Assembly (NCBI GenBank): GCA_947623455.1
Contig: OX392543.1
Span: 17,110,757-17,174,756, forward strand
Length of the DNA stretch: 64,000 nucleotides
Direction: 5' to 3'
Source of the DNA: Mimachlamys varia
Lineage: Eukaryota; Mollusca; Bivalvia; Pectinida; Pectinidae
Positions 12,801 to 27,800 of this stretch are shown here, piece by piece (the stretch's first letter is position 1; each line of letters starts with the position of its first letter). The notes under the pieces were generated by a model, which saw only the letters and a program-made list of their open reading frames with translations, did no database searches and was not told the DNA's origin. Position numbers and translations under genes: made by a program.

Positions 12801-15800
12801 AGTCAATGTTTAAGTCAATAAAAAATAAACAATAAGTACTGGACAAATAAACAATAAACATGCAGATTACAATAATAAAATTAAATAACTATTCGAAAAT
12901 TTAAAATTGAAAAACTAGACAAAGTCTAACTTTTTTCAGAATAGTAAATTAATAAGAAAACGAATTATCAATGTAAATAAAAACAATATTATTCATTTTA
13001 TTTTTTGAAGCTAAAGTTATTATTAGTAATGACTGATATCAAACAAATATTAATAAATATGTAATATGCAACCATGTGTTAATACATCTAATAGAAATTT
13101 ATAAAATGGGTTTTTCGAACCACTATGATTTGTAAAATATAAATGAAAATCCAGTTCGAAACCCATTTTTTTCATCAACCCATTTCACAGCTAACTATAT
13201 ACTGATTAGCAAACAAGTTATCTATCCACTTACCAAACTGACTCTTTGGTACAACACTGGCGGATGTTTCCAGCCAATCAGATCGTCCGATAGCATTTTC
13301 TGCGCAGACCTGGAACATGTATTCCTGGTTTTCTTTGAGGTGTTCCACGACAAGAACATGTTCCCGTGGTCCGACCTTTCCGCATGGAGACCATGTTGAT
13401 TTCCAGCTTTCGCGCTTTTCGATGATGTAGCGGGTTATCGGAGAGCCTCCATCGTCAGGGGAAGTATTCCAGGTCAAGGTCACCTGGTTCTTACGAATGT
13501 CTGTTGCTTCCAATGGAGCACCAGGTGGCGCTGGTCTCTCTGTGGGAGATTAAGACAACAGAACATAAGTCAACTTGATTTGTGTATGAAGTTTTTCAGC
13601 ACTGGTAAGAATTTTCTATGGAAAGATCGAACAAACAAACAATTAATAACAAGATTTATTGACATATTATTAAATTACTTTCAAACTGAAACAGAAAATC
13701 AAATTTAAAATAAGGAAACACTAATCATAAATCTAATACAATACAGTAATAACACATAATTCATATGAATTTTTGTTTCAGCAGTGAATATGAATTTGTT
13801 AGATCACAAAGTACTGAGGAAAGCAATGATGACTTGGGTCCAGCCATTTCCTTCAAACCCATGATCTACATAGAAACAGCTAAACACAGACAGAAACACC
13901 CTATACTAGGTACATGATATTGATTTTACTTTGTTAAAGGGATGTTAATGTTTGCCGTTAGCCTCAATGGACTAATGGTAGAGGACATTTTCAAAAATAT
14001 GCCCCAAGTAACGTAAATCTCACCTTTAGGCTTGGCTCCTTTAACCGATTTGTCAGCCTTGCTGACGTCGCCGACACCAGCCTCATTCTCAGCAGCAACA
14101 CCGAAGTAGTATTCTGTACCTTCCCTGAGTCCACTGATGGTGTTGGTATTCTCGTAAGCATCCACCTTGGCTACCTTGGTCCAATCAGACGGCGATCCTT
14201 CAGCCTTCATCACATGATAATGAGTGATCTTTGCGCCACCATCGGAGGATGGTGCGCCCCAGGTAATGGTCGCGAAGGTGTCGCCTGATTTGGAAAGGCG
14301 GACAAACAGCGGAGGTCCAGGAGGTGCTATTAAAAAAGACATTGTGTTATTACATGTATAACATTTTCTATTTTATATCTGCATATTCCTAAATCAAATG
14401 ACAATGCACATCTGCAAATATCTTTTACACTCAATATATAGATGATTATTGCTCATGGTCACATGACTTGAACTATAGTCTGTATCATGAAAAGCTGCAG
14501 TGTTTTATTTAAAGTCAGTCTTGTAAATAAATCATAGAAATGTTTTTCAATTACAAACTTTCAAATTAAAATTGAAACTTTGATATTTCATTTGAAACAA
14601 AACTAGAAACACATGATTCCATGGTAAAAGAATTTCTTTGAAAATTTTAGGGAATGTTTTCGAGGTGTAAAACTTACAGATCTTCTTCTTTGGTCTGATT
14701 GGTTGAATGGCTGTGAGAGGTGCACTTTGACCTTCAGCATTGACAGCGGTAACCCTGAAGAGGTACTCGTTGCCAGGCGTAAGTCCTGTTGCCGTGAAGT
14801 CAGTTGTCGGAGGCTTGGTTGTGCCGACCTTGGTCCATGTACTGCGACGTACGTCACGCATCTCGACAATGTATTCGGTGATTGGTGAACCGCCGTCCTC
14901 TCGCGGTGGTTTCCATGACAAGTCACATGAGTTGTCAGTCACGTTTCCAACATTCAGAGGTCCAAGAGGAGATTCTGGCTTGTCTGAAATTATATTTTTT
15001 TAAACATGTACGCATGTTCATAATTTTTATAAACAATTTACTAAGAGCTGATATACATTTTTTATTTTTGCCCCCAATAAAATTGAAATTTTGGAGAAAA
15101 TACTGCATGTTTGAAAATAATTTCATTTTTCTTGTTGACTAAAGTAATACAGAAATATTTAAAGAAAATACAGAATTTCGAAAAAAATGTGTTTCTAAAT
15201 TTCAAAACTTTGACCAACACAAACATTTATTTGACAATAATTATGAAATATGTTATATCAACTGATATTATTCACTCTTGTTAGCTCGAATATTGGCATG
15301 CGGGGGATTTTAAGACTGATCTTTAAGTTGAGATCTTTACACTCGTAACTTACTGTATGGGCTCTTAGCCATATAAGTCTGGTCTGATTCCAAAGCTGGG
15401 CCCTTTCCGACCTTGTTGACAGCAGTGATGCGGAATCCATACTCTGTGCCTTCAATAAGTTTGTCGGCAACACAGGAGAGTTCGTCTGCGGGGACCTGGG
15501 CAACTTGTGTCCAGGTGGTGCGACGAGAGTCACGTTTCTCAACGATGTATCCTGTGATTGGAGATCCGCCATCACTAGTCGGTGGGTTCCAAGAGATAGC
15601 CAAAGATGTTCGGTCTGGATTGGTTACCTGCATGGCGCGAGGTTTACCTGGCACACCTAGAGGTATAAATATGTAGCTCCATTAGAATAAATCTGATTAG
15701 TTAGTATTTACGTAGATTCTTACTTTGGTTTGGTTTTAATTTTGTTTAAAGTTCTATTAACAGCTAAGGTCATTTAAGGACAGCCTCCCGGTGTAAGTGA

Positions 15801-18800
15801 TGTGAGAGTTTGCGCTGAGTGTGTGTGTAATAAGGAGTCTGTGATTTGTTAGCGTAAGCCTCCTTGCGATAGTGCAGAACTGATGTCCCTTTTAATCCAA
15901 TCTACAATGTTCGTATCACAAGAAATAATAGACAAGAGGCCCATGGGCCTTAACGGTCACCTGATGTTTGATATGAAAGAGAAATATGGGAATGTTGAGA
16001 TGAATATTTATAACAATACATTGTAGCATATCTGGGAGTGGAAAAAATGAATTTTTGAAATTATGTCAATTTGACCCTTTTAGGCCCCACCCCTCAGGCA
16101 CCTGGGGGTCAGTCAGTGTCAATATGTGCGTACTACTCAAAAGTCATGTCATATTGATAATTTCAACCAAATTTGCATCATTTCTTATGGCAATTAAACA
16201 AATAATGCAAAAAAATGTTTTTTTCTGCCAATATACTATAGTAAACTTAACCCCCTCCACAGGGGGAGATGCAAGACCCCAGAGTCATGAAATTCACAAT
16301 TTTGGTAAAGAACCTTAAAACCAATCCATCTATGAAGAGTATTTGATTCCAGCATATCTGGGAGAATTTGATCCTTTCTGGCCCCGCCCACCAGCCCCTG
16401 GGGGTCAACTAGGGCCAACATGTACATAACATCAAAGTGTCATCCCATGCTGATAATTTGATACAAGTTAGAATGAATTCCAATACAAATCCAACAAATA
16501 ATAGTCAAAAATGTGATTTCCCTATATACACTATAGTAAAGTTTACCCCCTCCCCAGGGGCAAACGTGAGACCCCAGGGTCATGAAATTCACAATTTTGG
16601 TAAAGCACCTTAAGACCTTTCCATCTATGAAGAGTATTTGATTCTAGCATATCTGAGAGTAGAGAAGAAGATTTTTGAAATTTTTGTCAATTTGACCCTT
16701 TTTGGCCCCGCCCTCCAGCCCCTGGGGGTCAACTAGGGCCAACATGCACATACCATCAAAGTGTCATCCCATGCTGATAATTTGATACAAGTTAGAATGA
16801 ATTCCAATACAAATCCAACAAATAATAGTCAAAAATGTGATTTCCCTATATAAACTATAGCAAAGTTTACCCCCTCCCCAGGGGCAAACATGAGACCCAA
16901 GGGTCATGAAATTCACAATTTTGGTAAAGAACCTTAAGACCCTTCCATCAATGAAGAGTATTTGATTCTACCATATCTAAGAGTAGAGAAGAAGATTTTT
17001 GAAATTTTTGTCAATTTGATCCTTTTTGGCCCCGCCCACCAGCCCCTGGGGGTCAACTAGGGCCAACATGCACATACCATCAAAGTGTCATCCCATGCTG
17101 ATAATTTGATACAAGTTAGAATGAATTCCAATACAAATCCAACAAATAATAGTCAAAAATGTGATTTCCCTATATAAACTATAGTAAAGTTTACCCCCTC
17201 CCAAGGGGCAAACATGAGACCCCAGGGTCATGAAATTCACAATTTTGGTAAAGCACCTTAAGACCCTTCCATCTATGAAGAGTATTTGATTCTACCATAT
17301 CTGAGAGTAGAGGAGAAGATTTTTGAAGTTTTAGTCAATTTGACCCTTTTTGGCCCCGCCCCGCATGCCCCTGGGGGGTGGGGACCATATAATTCACAAT
17401 TTTGGTTCACCCTCAGCCATGGAAGCTTCCTGTAAAATTTCATTGAATTTGGTTCAGCGGTTTTGGAGAAGAAGTCGAAAATGTAAAAAGTTTACGGACG
17501 CACGACGCACGACGCACGACGGACGACGACGGACAAAAGGCGATTAGAATAGGTCACTTGAGACTTTGTCTCAGGTGACCTAAAAATCTACAATCATGTT
17601 GTATTCAGAGATAGTTCTCAACCCTTAAAATTAATAATTTTGCCACACATGACAAACTCTTTCTACAATCAAAATGATGAAACTCCTGACTCTAAGAAAT
17701 CACTCTTGTGCATGGGTTGTTATTTCATCATCATCATGCATGTTTAAAATAATACATTGTTTCCTTTTTTTGTAAAAGTTTTTTTACAAGACTTACTTGC
17801 TGGTTTTTCGATAGTTGTGGCATCAGATTCCAGCGGAGCTCCAGGCCCCACGCTGTTGACAGCGAACACACGGAAGAAATATTTCTTGCCGGTCAGGAGA
17901 CCCTGTGGTCGTAGATTTGTCGTGTACTTATCGGTCTTGCCAAGCTTGGTCCATTCCTCACCATCAATGCTAGCCTCTACGATGTATTCGAGGATAGGCG
18001 AGCCGCCATCTTTGTCAGCTGGGCGCCATGTGAGGTACGCAGATGATTCGTCCACATCACGGACTTCCAGGGGCCCTTTGGGGGCACCAGGGACATCTGC
18101 GGGACGTTTGGGTTTGGCTGGCTCCTGACTCTCCAAGGCTGGACCAACACCTTCCTCATTCTCAGCGGAAACACGGAATAGATATTCCTTGTTCTCGGTT
18201 AGGTTCTGTACACAGTATGTTAGAATGCTTGGCTCGGTGCGGCCGACCTTGGTCCAGGTCATACGTTTAGCTTCGCGCTGTTCCACGATATATCCAGACA
18301 GGGGTCTTCCGCCATCAGACAGCGGGGGGCGCCAGGCGATGGTTACTGACGTCGCGGTGATGTCGGAGTATTTCATTGGTCCCTCGGGTGCGCCAGGAAC
18401 AGCTGAAGTCAAACCAAACCAAGATAATTGAGACGATGTATACGAAAAGAAATGTACACAATAATTTTAATGTAATGAAATCTTAACATAGATATTCTTT
18501 GTAAGTCAGTTTAAGATTTTACAGTATCATGGAATCTACTAACATACAACATGAAATATTATATCGCTTGTTACTTTTCGAATATGTATTTTTCTATACC
18601 TAAATAGTGCCTCTTTTAAAGGAAAGGCTCTGGGTCTAAACATCGTAACTTACTGAATTGACTCTTTGGTGTGACTCGATCTGACTCGAGTGGTTCAGAT
18701 TTGCCGACAGCATTTTCAGCTATAACTCGGAAGACATATTCCTTCTGCTCACGCAGATTTTGTACGCAGTATGTGAAGATGTCGGCGTCTGTGCGGCCAA

Positions 18801-21800
18801 CTTCAGCCCAGCGGAACATGCTGGCTTCACGCATCTCCACAATGTAGTTGGTGATTGGTGATCCTCCATCATTGTTGCTAGGCAACCAGGACAGAGTAAC
18901 CTCCTTCTTCTGAATGTTACTGAAATTGATTGGTCCAACAGGTGGTGAAGGTCTCTCTGTAAAGAATGAAATTGAAATTGAAACAATAATTAAATGCTGA
19001 TAAAAATACTTTTACAAGCAGAAATTACTGGAGGACAATTTGTTATTCGTGCTTTATATCTTTTAGATAGCCAACAAAATTACCTCTCCCTAAGATCAAT
19101 GAAGATTTTTTGAAAAGCTATTTCTGCACCTATTGTTTGAATATTTCTCATTTAAAAGAAAAACATTTTTACAGGGTTATTTTAGGACAGTGTGAACTTT
19201 AGTGCAAATTACCAAAAATTATCTCTTGGATCTATGTATCACGGAAATATGATGACATCAAAACTTCATGAAAGAAATGAAATTATTACAGCATACTTGA
19301 TAACAATACTGAGTGTCATGTTATCGTAAATGAGATAACGATACTTACCGGGCTTGGCCCTCGGGACAACAGCCTTGTCGGTTTCTGCTGGCTCACCAAC
19401 TCCGATCTTGTTCTCAGCGGCAACAGCGAAGTAGTACTTGCTGCCGATGTTGAGTTTCTTGGCGGTGAACTCCATGGTGTAAGTGGTTGTTGTGCCGATC
19501 TCGACCCAGCGGTCAACACTATCCTCGCTCATACTGATACGATAACCAGTGACCTTTGATCCTCCATCGTCTGTGGGTGGTTTCCAGCTCAACGTCACAC
19601 GGTCTGTTTCCAGGTCAAACGTTTTCAGGTCGACAGGTGCCTTGGGCTTGCCTGAAAATATAACAGAGTTTATTGAAATTCATTTAGCTACAGATTGAAA
19701 TTTGAAACTGAAGCAAGACAGTACATTCCTTAATTTCAGGAATCTATGTCATTTAAAAATTTACCTGTTAGTAAATTTAACACCATATTATAGATGTTAG
19801 CTCCATTTAATATATTTAATTTATAAAAGGATTAATCCGAAAATTATTCTTATGAATCATAACTATCACTGCAGTGCTATTTTTGTAGTAAGATTATGTT
19901 GACTTAAGAAACTATTAAATGAAGATTTACAAAATTTCATTAGTAGTTGAAACACAATTTGCTTGAATCTGCGATAAAGGTGCCGCGTTGGACAGCTCGT
20001 ACTTACTGAGTGGCCTCATTGGTGTGGCACTGTCGGTGGACTCGAGGGCAGGACCTTGACCTTCCATGTTGACAGCCGATACTCTGAAAAAGTAACTGGT
20101 TCCCTCTGCAAGGTTATCCATGGTGAAGGTCAACTTCTGACCTGTGACCTTTCCAGCTGGCCTCCATGCGGCCCTGTTTTCCTTGACCTCTATGACGTAT
20201 CCCGTGATCGGAGTGCCGCCATCCTCGGTTGGTGGTTTCCAGGACATTGAGACAGAGTCCTTTGTAATATCGGAGAATACCATTGGTCCAACTGGACGTC
20301 CCGGCAGATCTGAAATACGACAATTTTGAAAATATATGATGCTACAATTTCATTAAATATTCATCAATCAGTAGTACAGCAAATCTTGATGAATTTTGTA
20401 ACATTGTGTATGAGTTTTTCAAAATATTTTCTATTTGCAACAATGAAATACAATATTGTAAAACCAAAAAAATTGATTACTGTTTTTTAACACAAATTAC
20501 CAATTTGTAAAAAACATAACATACTATAGCAGCAAGTGCCTGCATGAAAATTCACATGGAAAAATGATCTAAAGAATCAAAATCTAATAGCTAACTATTA
20601 TCTAACTGAAAATTAAATTTAATTAAATTAAATTTTCCTAGTTTCAATGTTACAATATTTGAACTCCTAGGTCATTATGCCCCCTGCCCCTTGTCTCCTG
20701 CCCCTTGTCCCCTGACCTGGCTCCCTGACCCTACCCCCTGCCCTTTGTCTCCTGCCCCTTGTGCCTTGACCCTGCTCCCCTGACCTGGCCCCCTGACCCT
20801 ACCCCCTGCCCCTTGTGCCTTGACCCTGCTCCCCTGACCTGGCCCCCTGACCCTACCCCCTGCCCTGGCCCCCTGACCCTACCCCTTGCCCCTTGTCTCC
20901 TGCCCCTTGTCCCCTGACCCGGCTCCCTGACCCTACCCCCTGCCCCCCTCTCCCACCAGAGACTGACACTCACCATATTGACTCTTTGGTGTGACAGTGT
21001 CGGACTGTGTTGGTTCTGATTTTCCGACAGCATTTTCGGCAATGACCCTGAAGACGATGTCCTTCTTCTCTTTTAGGTTCTGGGCACAGTAACTGGTTAT
21101 GGTTGGCCGAACTTTGTCGACTTCAGTCCAGCGGAACTGAGTGACTTCCTTCACCTCCACAATGTAGCCAGTCAAGGGGGAGCCACCGTCACTCTTACTG
21201 TGTTGCCATGACAACGTCACGGTTGTTTTGTCAATGTCAGAGAATTTGATGGGTCCAACTGGAGGAGATGGTCTCTCTGAATTTGAATAAAATGGAAACA
21301 CAAATTTAATTTGTTCCTCATAACTGAATGTCAGATTTGATAGAAGAATATACTTCAGAAATAGCAAAAGCATAGTGACCTTTTGCTATGTTGCTGAAAG
21401 ATATGTACAGCTAACTTTTAAAGAAAATAATATGATTGTACTTTAACTCATTCACCCCTGAAGACACATTTCAACTCTTCCAATTCAAAGGTTAGAATAG
21501 TTCATTATGAAACTTAAGGGGTGATTGGCTTTAAATCTACACTATCAAACTCACCAGCCTTCTTGTGAAGAACAGTTGGCGAGTCCGTCTCCGCTGCCTC
21601 TCCAACGCCGACCTTATTCTCTGCTGCCACAGCAAACATGTACTCAACATCAGTGGTGAGGTTACGGATGACAGCGTCTGTATCATATGGTCCGACATTG
21701 TCCACTTCTCGCCACTGACCTCCGTTTTCACGAAGCTTGACACGATATCCAGTGAGCCTGGATCCGCCATCAGACTTGGGCTGTTTCCATGAGATGGTCA

Positions 21801-24800
21801 CTTTTTCTTCGTTTGCAGTCAGAGTTTTGACGTTTTGCGGTGGTCCAGGTTTCTCCAGTGGTTTCTGTGGTTTCACCCTGTCGAGCGAGTCGAGAGTTGG
21901 TCCTTGACCTTCGGCATTGACTGCAGACACACGGAACAGATATTCCTGGTCTAGCGACAATCCTCCGGCCTTGTATGTAAGTTTATCTGCATCAACGGTT
22001 GCGAGTTTGGACCAAGTGGTTCTCCTGCTGTCACGTGATTCAATGATGTAGTTTGTGATTGGAGTTCCACCATCACTCAATGGCGGTTTCCATGACATCG
22101 TCACAGAGTCGTCTGTCAGGTTGGTGTAATCCAACGGTCCCACTGGCTTACCAGGTTTGTCTGCATTTTAACAAATTAAACAATATCACAGTCATGACTT
22201 ATCATGTCTTGCTGATATACATTTTTGGAGAAAAAATGAAACATAAACTTGAACTTAATTGTATGATAAATTAAATAACCCCATCATAACACCCGCCCCT
22301 TATTTTATTGTCAATCTCTTACCACAAACATATTTCAAGACCTCTTATTCTCTTTTCATGAACAATTCCTTGATATGCTTCCCCTTAATTCATCAAAACA
22401 ATTCTAAAATAATTCCTATTTTTCTTTGGACAAATAGTAAAAAATAATCTATTACTAACTTTCTAACAATTTGCCACTTATACAAAAGTGCTACATACCA
22501 AATGGACTCTTGGGCTCCACAACGTCCGAGGTGAGAGCGTCTGATTTTCCGACATCGTTCTCGGCAAAGATACGGAACACATATTCGTGCTGTTCCTTCA
22601 AGTTCTGTGCGCAGTATGTGAGGATATCTGGTGTAACCGTGGTAACAGGTGTCCAGCGGCTTGTCTGGGTGTCACGCATTTCCACATGATACGCAGTCAA
22701 GGGCGAGCCACCGTCGTGTCTGCTCGGTTGCCATGACAATGTAACCGTTGTCTTGTTTATGTTGGAGAATTTGATTGGTCCAACTGGAGGAGATGGTCGC
22801 TCTGAAAATGTTGATAATAATTTTGTTTTATACAAAGAATATGTTGAATTTTGAAGAAAATTTCTCTCGCCTGTAGAAAAAAATCTGATATTTTTTTTAC
22901 AGATACTGACCTGATAATCTTGTTTCAACTAAGTCATAGATTCGAACCTGGGACCTCCAGCTTACCACTCTCACTCTTTCACAAATGAGCAGAAGATAGT
23001 GTTTCTAGCAAAGTCAGTAGAAGATGGCTTGTATTTTACCAAGGTGATATTGTCCAAAAAATGTTTAAATGCATTTTTACATGTCAGAAAACATTTGCAA
23101 ATAATATAATTGAATTAAGTGGTATTCTCTGATGATTCTTTCAAAATGTTTCTGAAAAAATCCAACCGGGGTATGGTCATCCTACAAAACAACTCATTTC
23201 AATTTCTTACTTCATAGAAAATTGTAATATTGTTTAAACAATTTTCAATTTCCATTTTTATTTTTTTTAAATCATTTAAGAAATGTTTTTGCCATTTGAA
23301 AAAATAAAATATCATTCAAAACATATCTTGGTTTAAAAAGTGGTCACAGAAAAAATATTATTCACAGAGTCAGTAAAAAGAAAATATCTCTTTGAATATA
23401 AAAACTAAGCAAAAATAATTTCAGAGCTTTGAAGTAAAACAATAATGCAAACAAGATTTTTTTTTTTATCAAAAAAGGTCTCGTAATGAAAGAAAATGCA
23501 CATCAATGGGTAAAATACGAAAATGAAAATGGAAGGTTAGTATGATATTATAAATATTTAAGATATTTGAATGTAAAAATAGAAATGCACCATTTGAATT
23601 TTTAATTAATGATTGGAATGCAAATTTGTTTAACTTTAATTAAAAAAAAATAAAAATAAAAATTGCAGTCTTGAAAGTAAGTTATAAAAATCTACCACTA
23701 TTTCTAGGCAAACATATCTGCCATGCATGTCTGAACAGCAATCAGCACTAATATTATTATTCTATTAATATACATGGCAAAAATGTAAATCTTGACATGT
23801 AAATACAATTTCTTAAAAAAATCAAAATGCAATAATAATGTTTTAATTGTCAAATTTTGAAATATATCAGTGACTAATTTTTTTACATGAATTTTCAGCG
23901 TTATTGTCATGTATTCTAAATGTCCAGACTTAGGTATTTCTTCTCTCTTAAATTCCTGTTTAATACGTAATTGAAAGATGAATGTAATTGGTCTTCGTGG
24001 AGCTGAAGACTCTTTTTATAAAGTTTCAAAAAATTTAGAAAGAATAATTTGATGACATGTGAAAAAAGAAATTAAAAAAAAATGCAGAAAAATACTTTAC
24101 GTAAAATTATTACATGTATGCCCTTTCCCGGGATCTGGGATCTTTTTTGTATTAGCTAAATAGAATATTAACCTACTTTTTTATTTCGTTAACTATTCCT
24201 AAAAACTGATACTACGCAATATATATGTTAATTATTAGTATAAACTATGAATGATAATAAGTATAATATATTTCCAGTCAGTAATGATTCGATACATGTA
24301 CAAACAAGGCAAACATTATGCTTTTGACATAAGACATACATAAGCATACGACGTGCTACTTTTGTAAACATATAGGATTCGGACATAAATATGTAGTCAT
24401 TACATATCTACATAAAACATAAGTACAGGTACATAAGCATAAAACCTGTTAATTTCATAAAACATAAAAGACTCGGACGTGGATATGTAGGCATTACTGT
24501 AAGAGTGGAATTTTTCGTGGTGTGGAAATTTCTGCTAATTTCCCTGGCATTAAATATCCGCAAATATATCCACATGCGAACATATTTAACACCACTCAAA
24601 CTATACAGTGAATAATAATATTATAGGTACACTGTGCAAAACAGCATAACTGACGGTGGGAAAATTTCCAACTTGTGAACAATTTGGAGTCTGGCTAAGC
24701 GCAAAATTCCACTCACAAAAATATTGTCTTTTACAGTATATGCATGAGACATAAGTACACATACATAAGCATAAACATAATCAATACAAATATTAATATT

Positions 24801-27800
24801 GATGTGTATACATGAGACATATACATAAATACATCAGCATGACATATGATACAAATATCATATAGCATTACAAGTATGCATGAGACATGAGTACATATAC
24901 ATAAGCATAAAACATAAATTACGTAAGCGTGAAACATGTACACACTTTATCAGTAGTACCCAACTTTACAGATATTAGCTATGTTAACACATCCCTGAAG
25001 TTTCATAATGAACTATTCCAACCTTGAAATGGAAGAGTTCAAACGTGTCTTCGGGGGTGAATAATCTAAATAACCTTCTTCAATTCTAATTCTCAATTTT
25101 CGAGGTTGTGAAAAAAAAATACAATTTACTGATGAAAATATTGATGTTTGGAAAGATGTTCAAAATTTCCAGGAAATAAAAAAAAAATTAAATGACTCAT
25201 CAACATCCATTTAAGTAAAATGGAAGAAATTCTGTAGGTTATCGTAACAGGATTGTTCACTGAAATTCAGTTGTCCGCAAAGTCAGGTACATGTAAATAT
25301 AGACATAGATCTGAATCTAACTTTTAATGGAATCTCGTTACTCCCAAAGTTTTCATATAATTTCTAAAAAAAAATTTTCAAAATCAAGATTTTCTGAGCT
25401 TAAACATCATTTGAGTATCTTAACATATTATCAGTGTCTTCTTTAAGAATTATAAAAGATATTCAGTTTATTTAAGTTCTCAATATCTTATTACTCAAAA
25501 TATTTTCTAAAGCATTGTGTAAAACAGTAGAATATTTAGCACTTTATGTTTGACAGTCAATTCTCAAAATAAAACATTGGAAAAAATAACAGAAAATCTT
25601 TGTCTAGAAAAATGTTCATAGAATAAATTGCGAAATTTACTATGAAGTTTTGTAATTCTGGAACTTCATAATAACGAGTTTCCACATAAATGTTTGTGCA
25701 TCAGATGTATTATCTACCGTAACTTGCGAATGAGATTGATGAATTTGTACAGCTACACAGTGAACACAACTGATGTATAGCATACGAGACATAGAAAACA
25801 CCTTACCAAGCTTTTCTACGGCTGAAACAAACATTTTGGTGACGTCACAAGAGGTGGGTAAGCTACAGTTAGCTCATCGCACAACTTTTACTTTAAATAT
25901 CCAACCTCCTTTTCACTTAAGCACCTATCTTTCACTTTTCAAATACTTCCAATTTTTCTTAAACACCTTTTATTTTACCAAAATATTCAGCTCCTGCCTA
26001 ATACCCGAATTTCATTTAATATCATGATATGAAATTAGGGAAAATGAATTAGATTAACATAGAGTTAAGTCCCTATGAACAGAATGTTTTTTTGTTTTTG
26101 TTTTTCAATCTGTCAATTAGTTCCCTTAAAGCAAAGAGATATAGCAACATCAATGTACTGGATTTGCAATACTTTGCAACGTATTAAGCACAGAAAGCTT
26201 TCATTGCCATGGAAACAGAAATATGAAATATCTACCGTACCTGGTTTTTTCTGTGGACAGACGGCCTTATCCGTCTCGGTAGCCTCTCCAACGCCCGCCT
26301 TGTTTTCTGCGGCGATGGAGAAATAGTACCGCTTGCCGGTCACTAGATTTTTCACGGTGTAATCCCGATCATATGGATTGAGAGTGGCGACAGTTTTCCA
26401 TGCGTCGGATCCATCTTCGTTTATTGCTACCTTGTAGCCCGTGATCTTGGAACCGCCGTTGTCTTTAGGCTCTTCCCATGTCAAGGTCACCTTGTCCTCG
26501 GTGATGTCACACGTTTGGAGGTTTAGCGGAGCCGATGGTGGATCTGTTGGTAACAATACGTCAGAGTTATGACATTGCCTCAAGTTGAAAAGTTCACAGT
26601 TTCAGTTTTTATTCATGATACAGGTGTAATCATTTTAAAACAGCTCTAGATTTTTTCTTTATATTTTGACAGTTAACAAAAGCTTTGAATTTTCAAAAGT
26701 ACATTTATTCACATTCTTAGGCATATTCCACTTTTTTTCAGCTTCAAAATAAATTCTAATCAAAATTTTCAACTGGAAATCAACTAGGATTTTCTATGTC
26801 ATACTCACGTATTGGTTTCCTTGCCATGACCTTGTCTGGAGAGTCGAGGGCTGGTCCTTGACCTTCGTCATTAACAGCCGAGACTCTGAAGTAGTACTCG
26901 TCGTCCTCCATCAGGCCAGTGGCAATGAAGGTGGTCTTATCCGCGGGGACGGTGCCGGCCTTATTCCAGGTAGTGCGGCGTGCATCACGCACCTCGATGA
27001 CATAGCTGGTGATCGGCAGGCCTCCGTCAGACAGAGGGGGCTGCCATTCCATCGTGATGGAATTGGCTAAGACGTTCGGGAATTCCATTGGTCCTACAGG
27101 TTTACCTGGTTTGTCTACAAAAAAAGAATGAATTCATTCAATATTCTGCATACAAGTTACATACAGCAAATCTCAATGGAATTCATTCAAAGTATTCTAC
27201 TTACAAATTACTGCAAATTAAAAAGAAATGTATCCAAGTAAAATTATACATATAAGTTGCATATCACAATGAAATTCATTCCACATACAATTTACTCAAT
27301 GTCAAAACACACTCAAACAAACTTATATCATCCAGTTGTCAAACCCAACAATATACTGACTTCAAAATATTCAAATACAAAACAAGCCATTTGGATCAAT
27401 ATTTCTAACCAGTGACCGGGTTTGACTTTCAATATACATGTAAAGTTTGGTTGGTCTAGTACTTACAGATTCAGAGAAACAAACTTTAATGTGACAAATA
27501 TGCTTTAAACAAATTCACCCCCGAAGATGCATTTGAACTCTTCCACATCAAAGGTTGGAATAGTTTATTATGAAATTTCACGGGTGTACGAGTTGACTGA
27601 TAGCCCCGCCACTCACCGAACAGAGACTTGGGCACAGTGGTGGCATCAGCTTCTAGTTCATCTCCGGTACCAATCTTGTTCTCGGCTGTCACTCGGAACA
27701 GATACTCCGTCCCCTCCTTCAGGTCATTGACCTTGAGGTCAAGGACATCAGGTGACACTGTGTCGACCTTTGTCCAGGGTCGGAGACCCTCACGTTTCTC

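Larger units (their letters stand above)
22802..26240. other. 3.4 kb intron between exons 48 and 49
   Basis: AT-rich. Holds one tRNA-like fragment, one inverted palindromic element and a degenerate stretch at about 24280-24945 in which CATAAGCATA and GAGACATAAGTACA-type words recur. No open frame with domain character on either strand. Confidence 0.8.
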
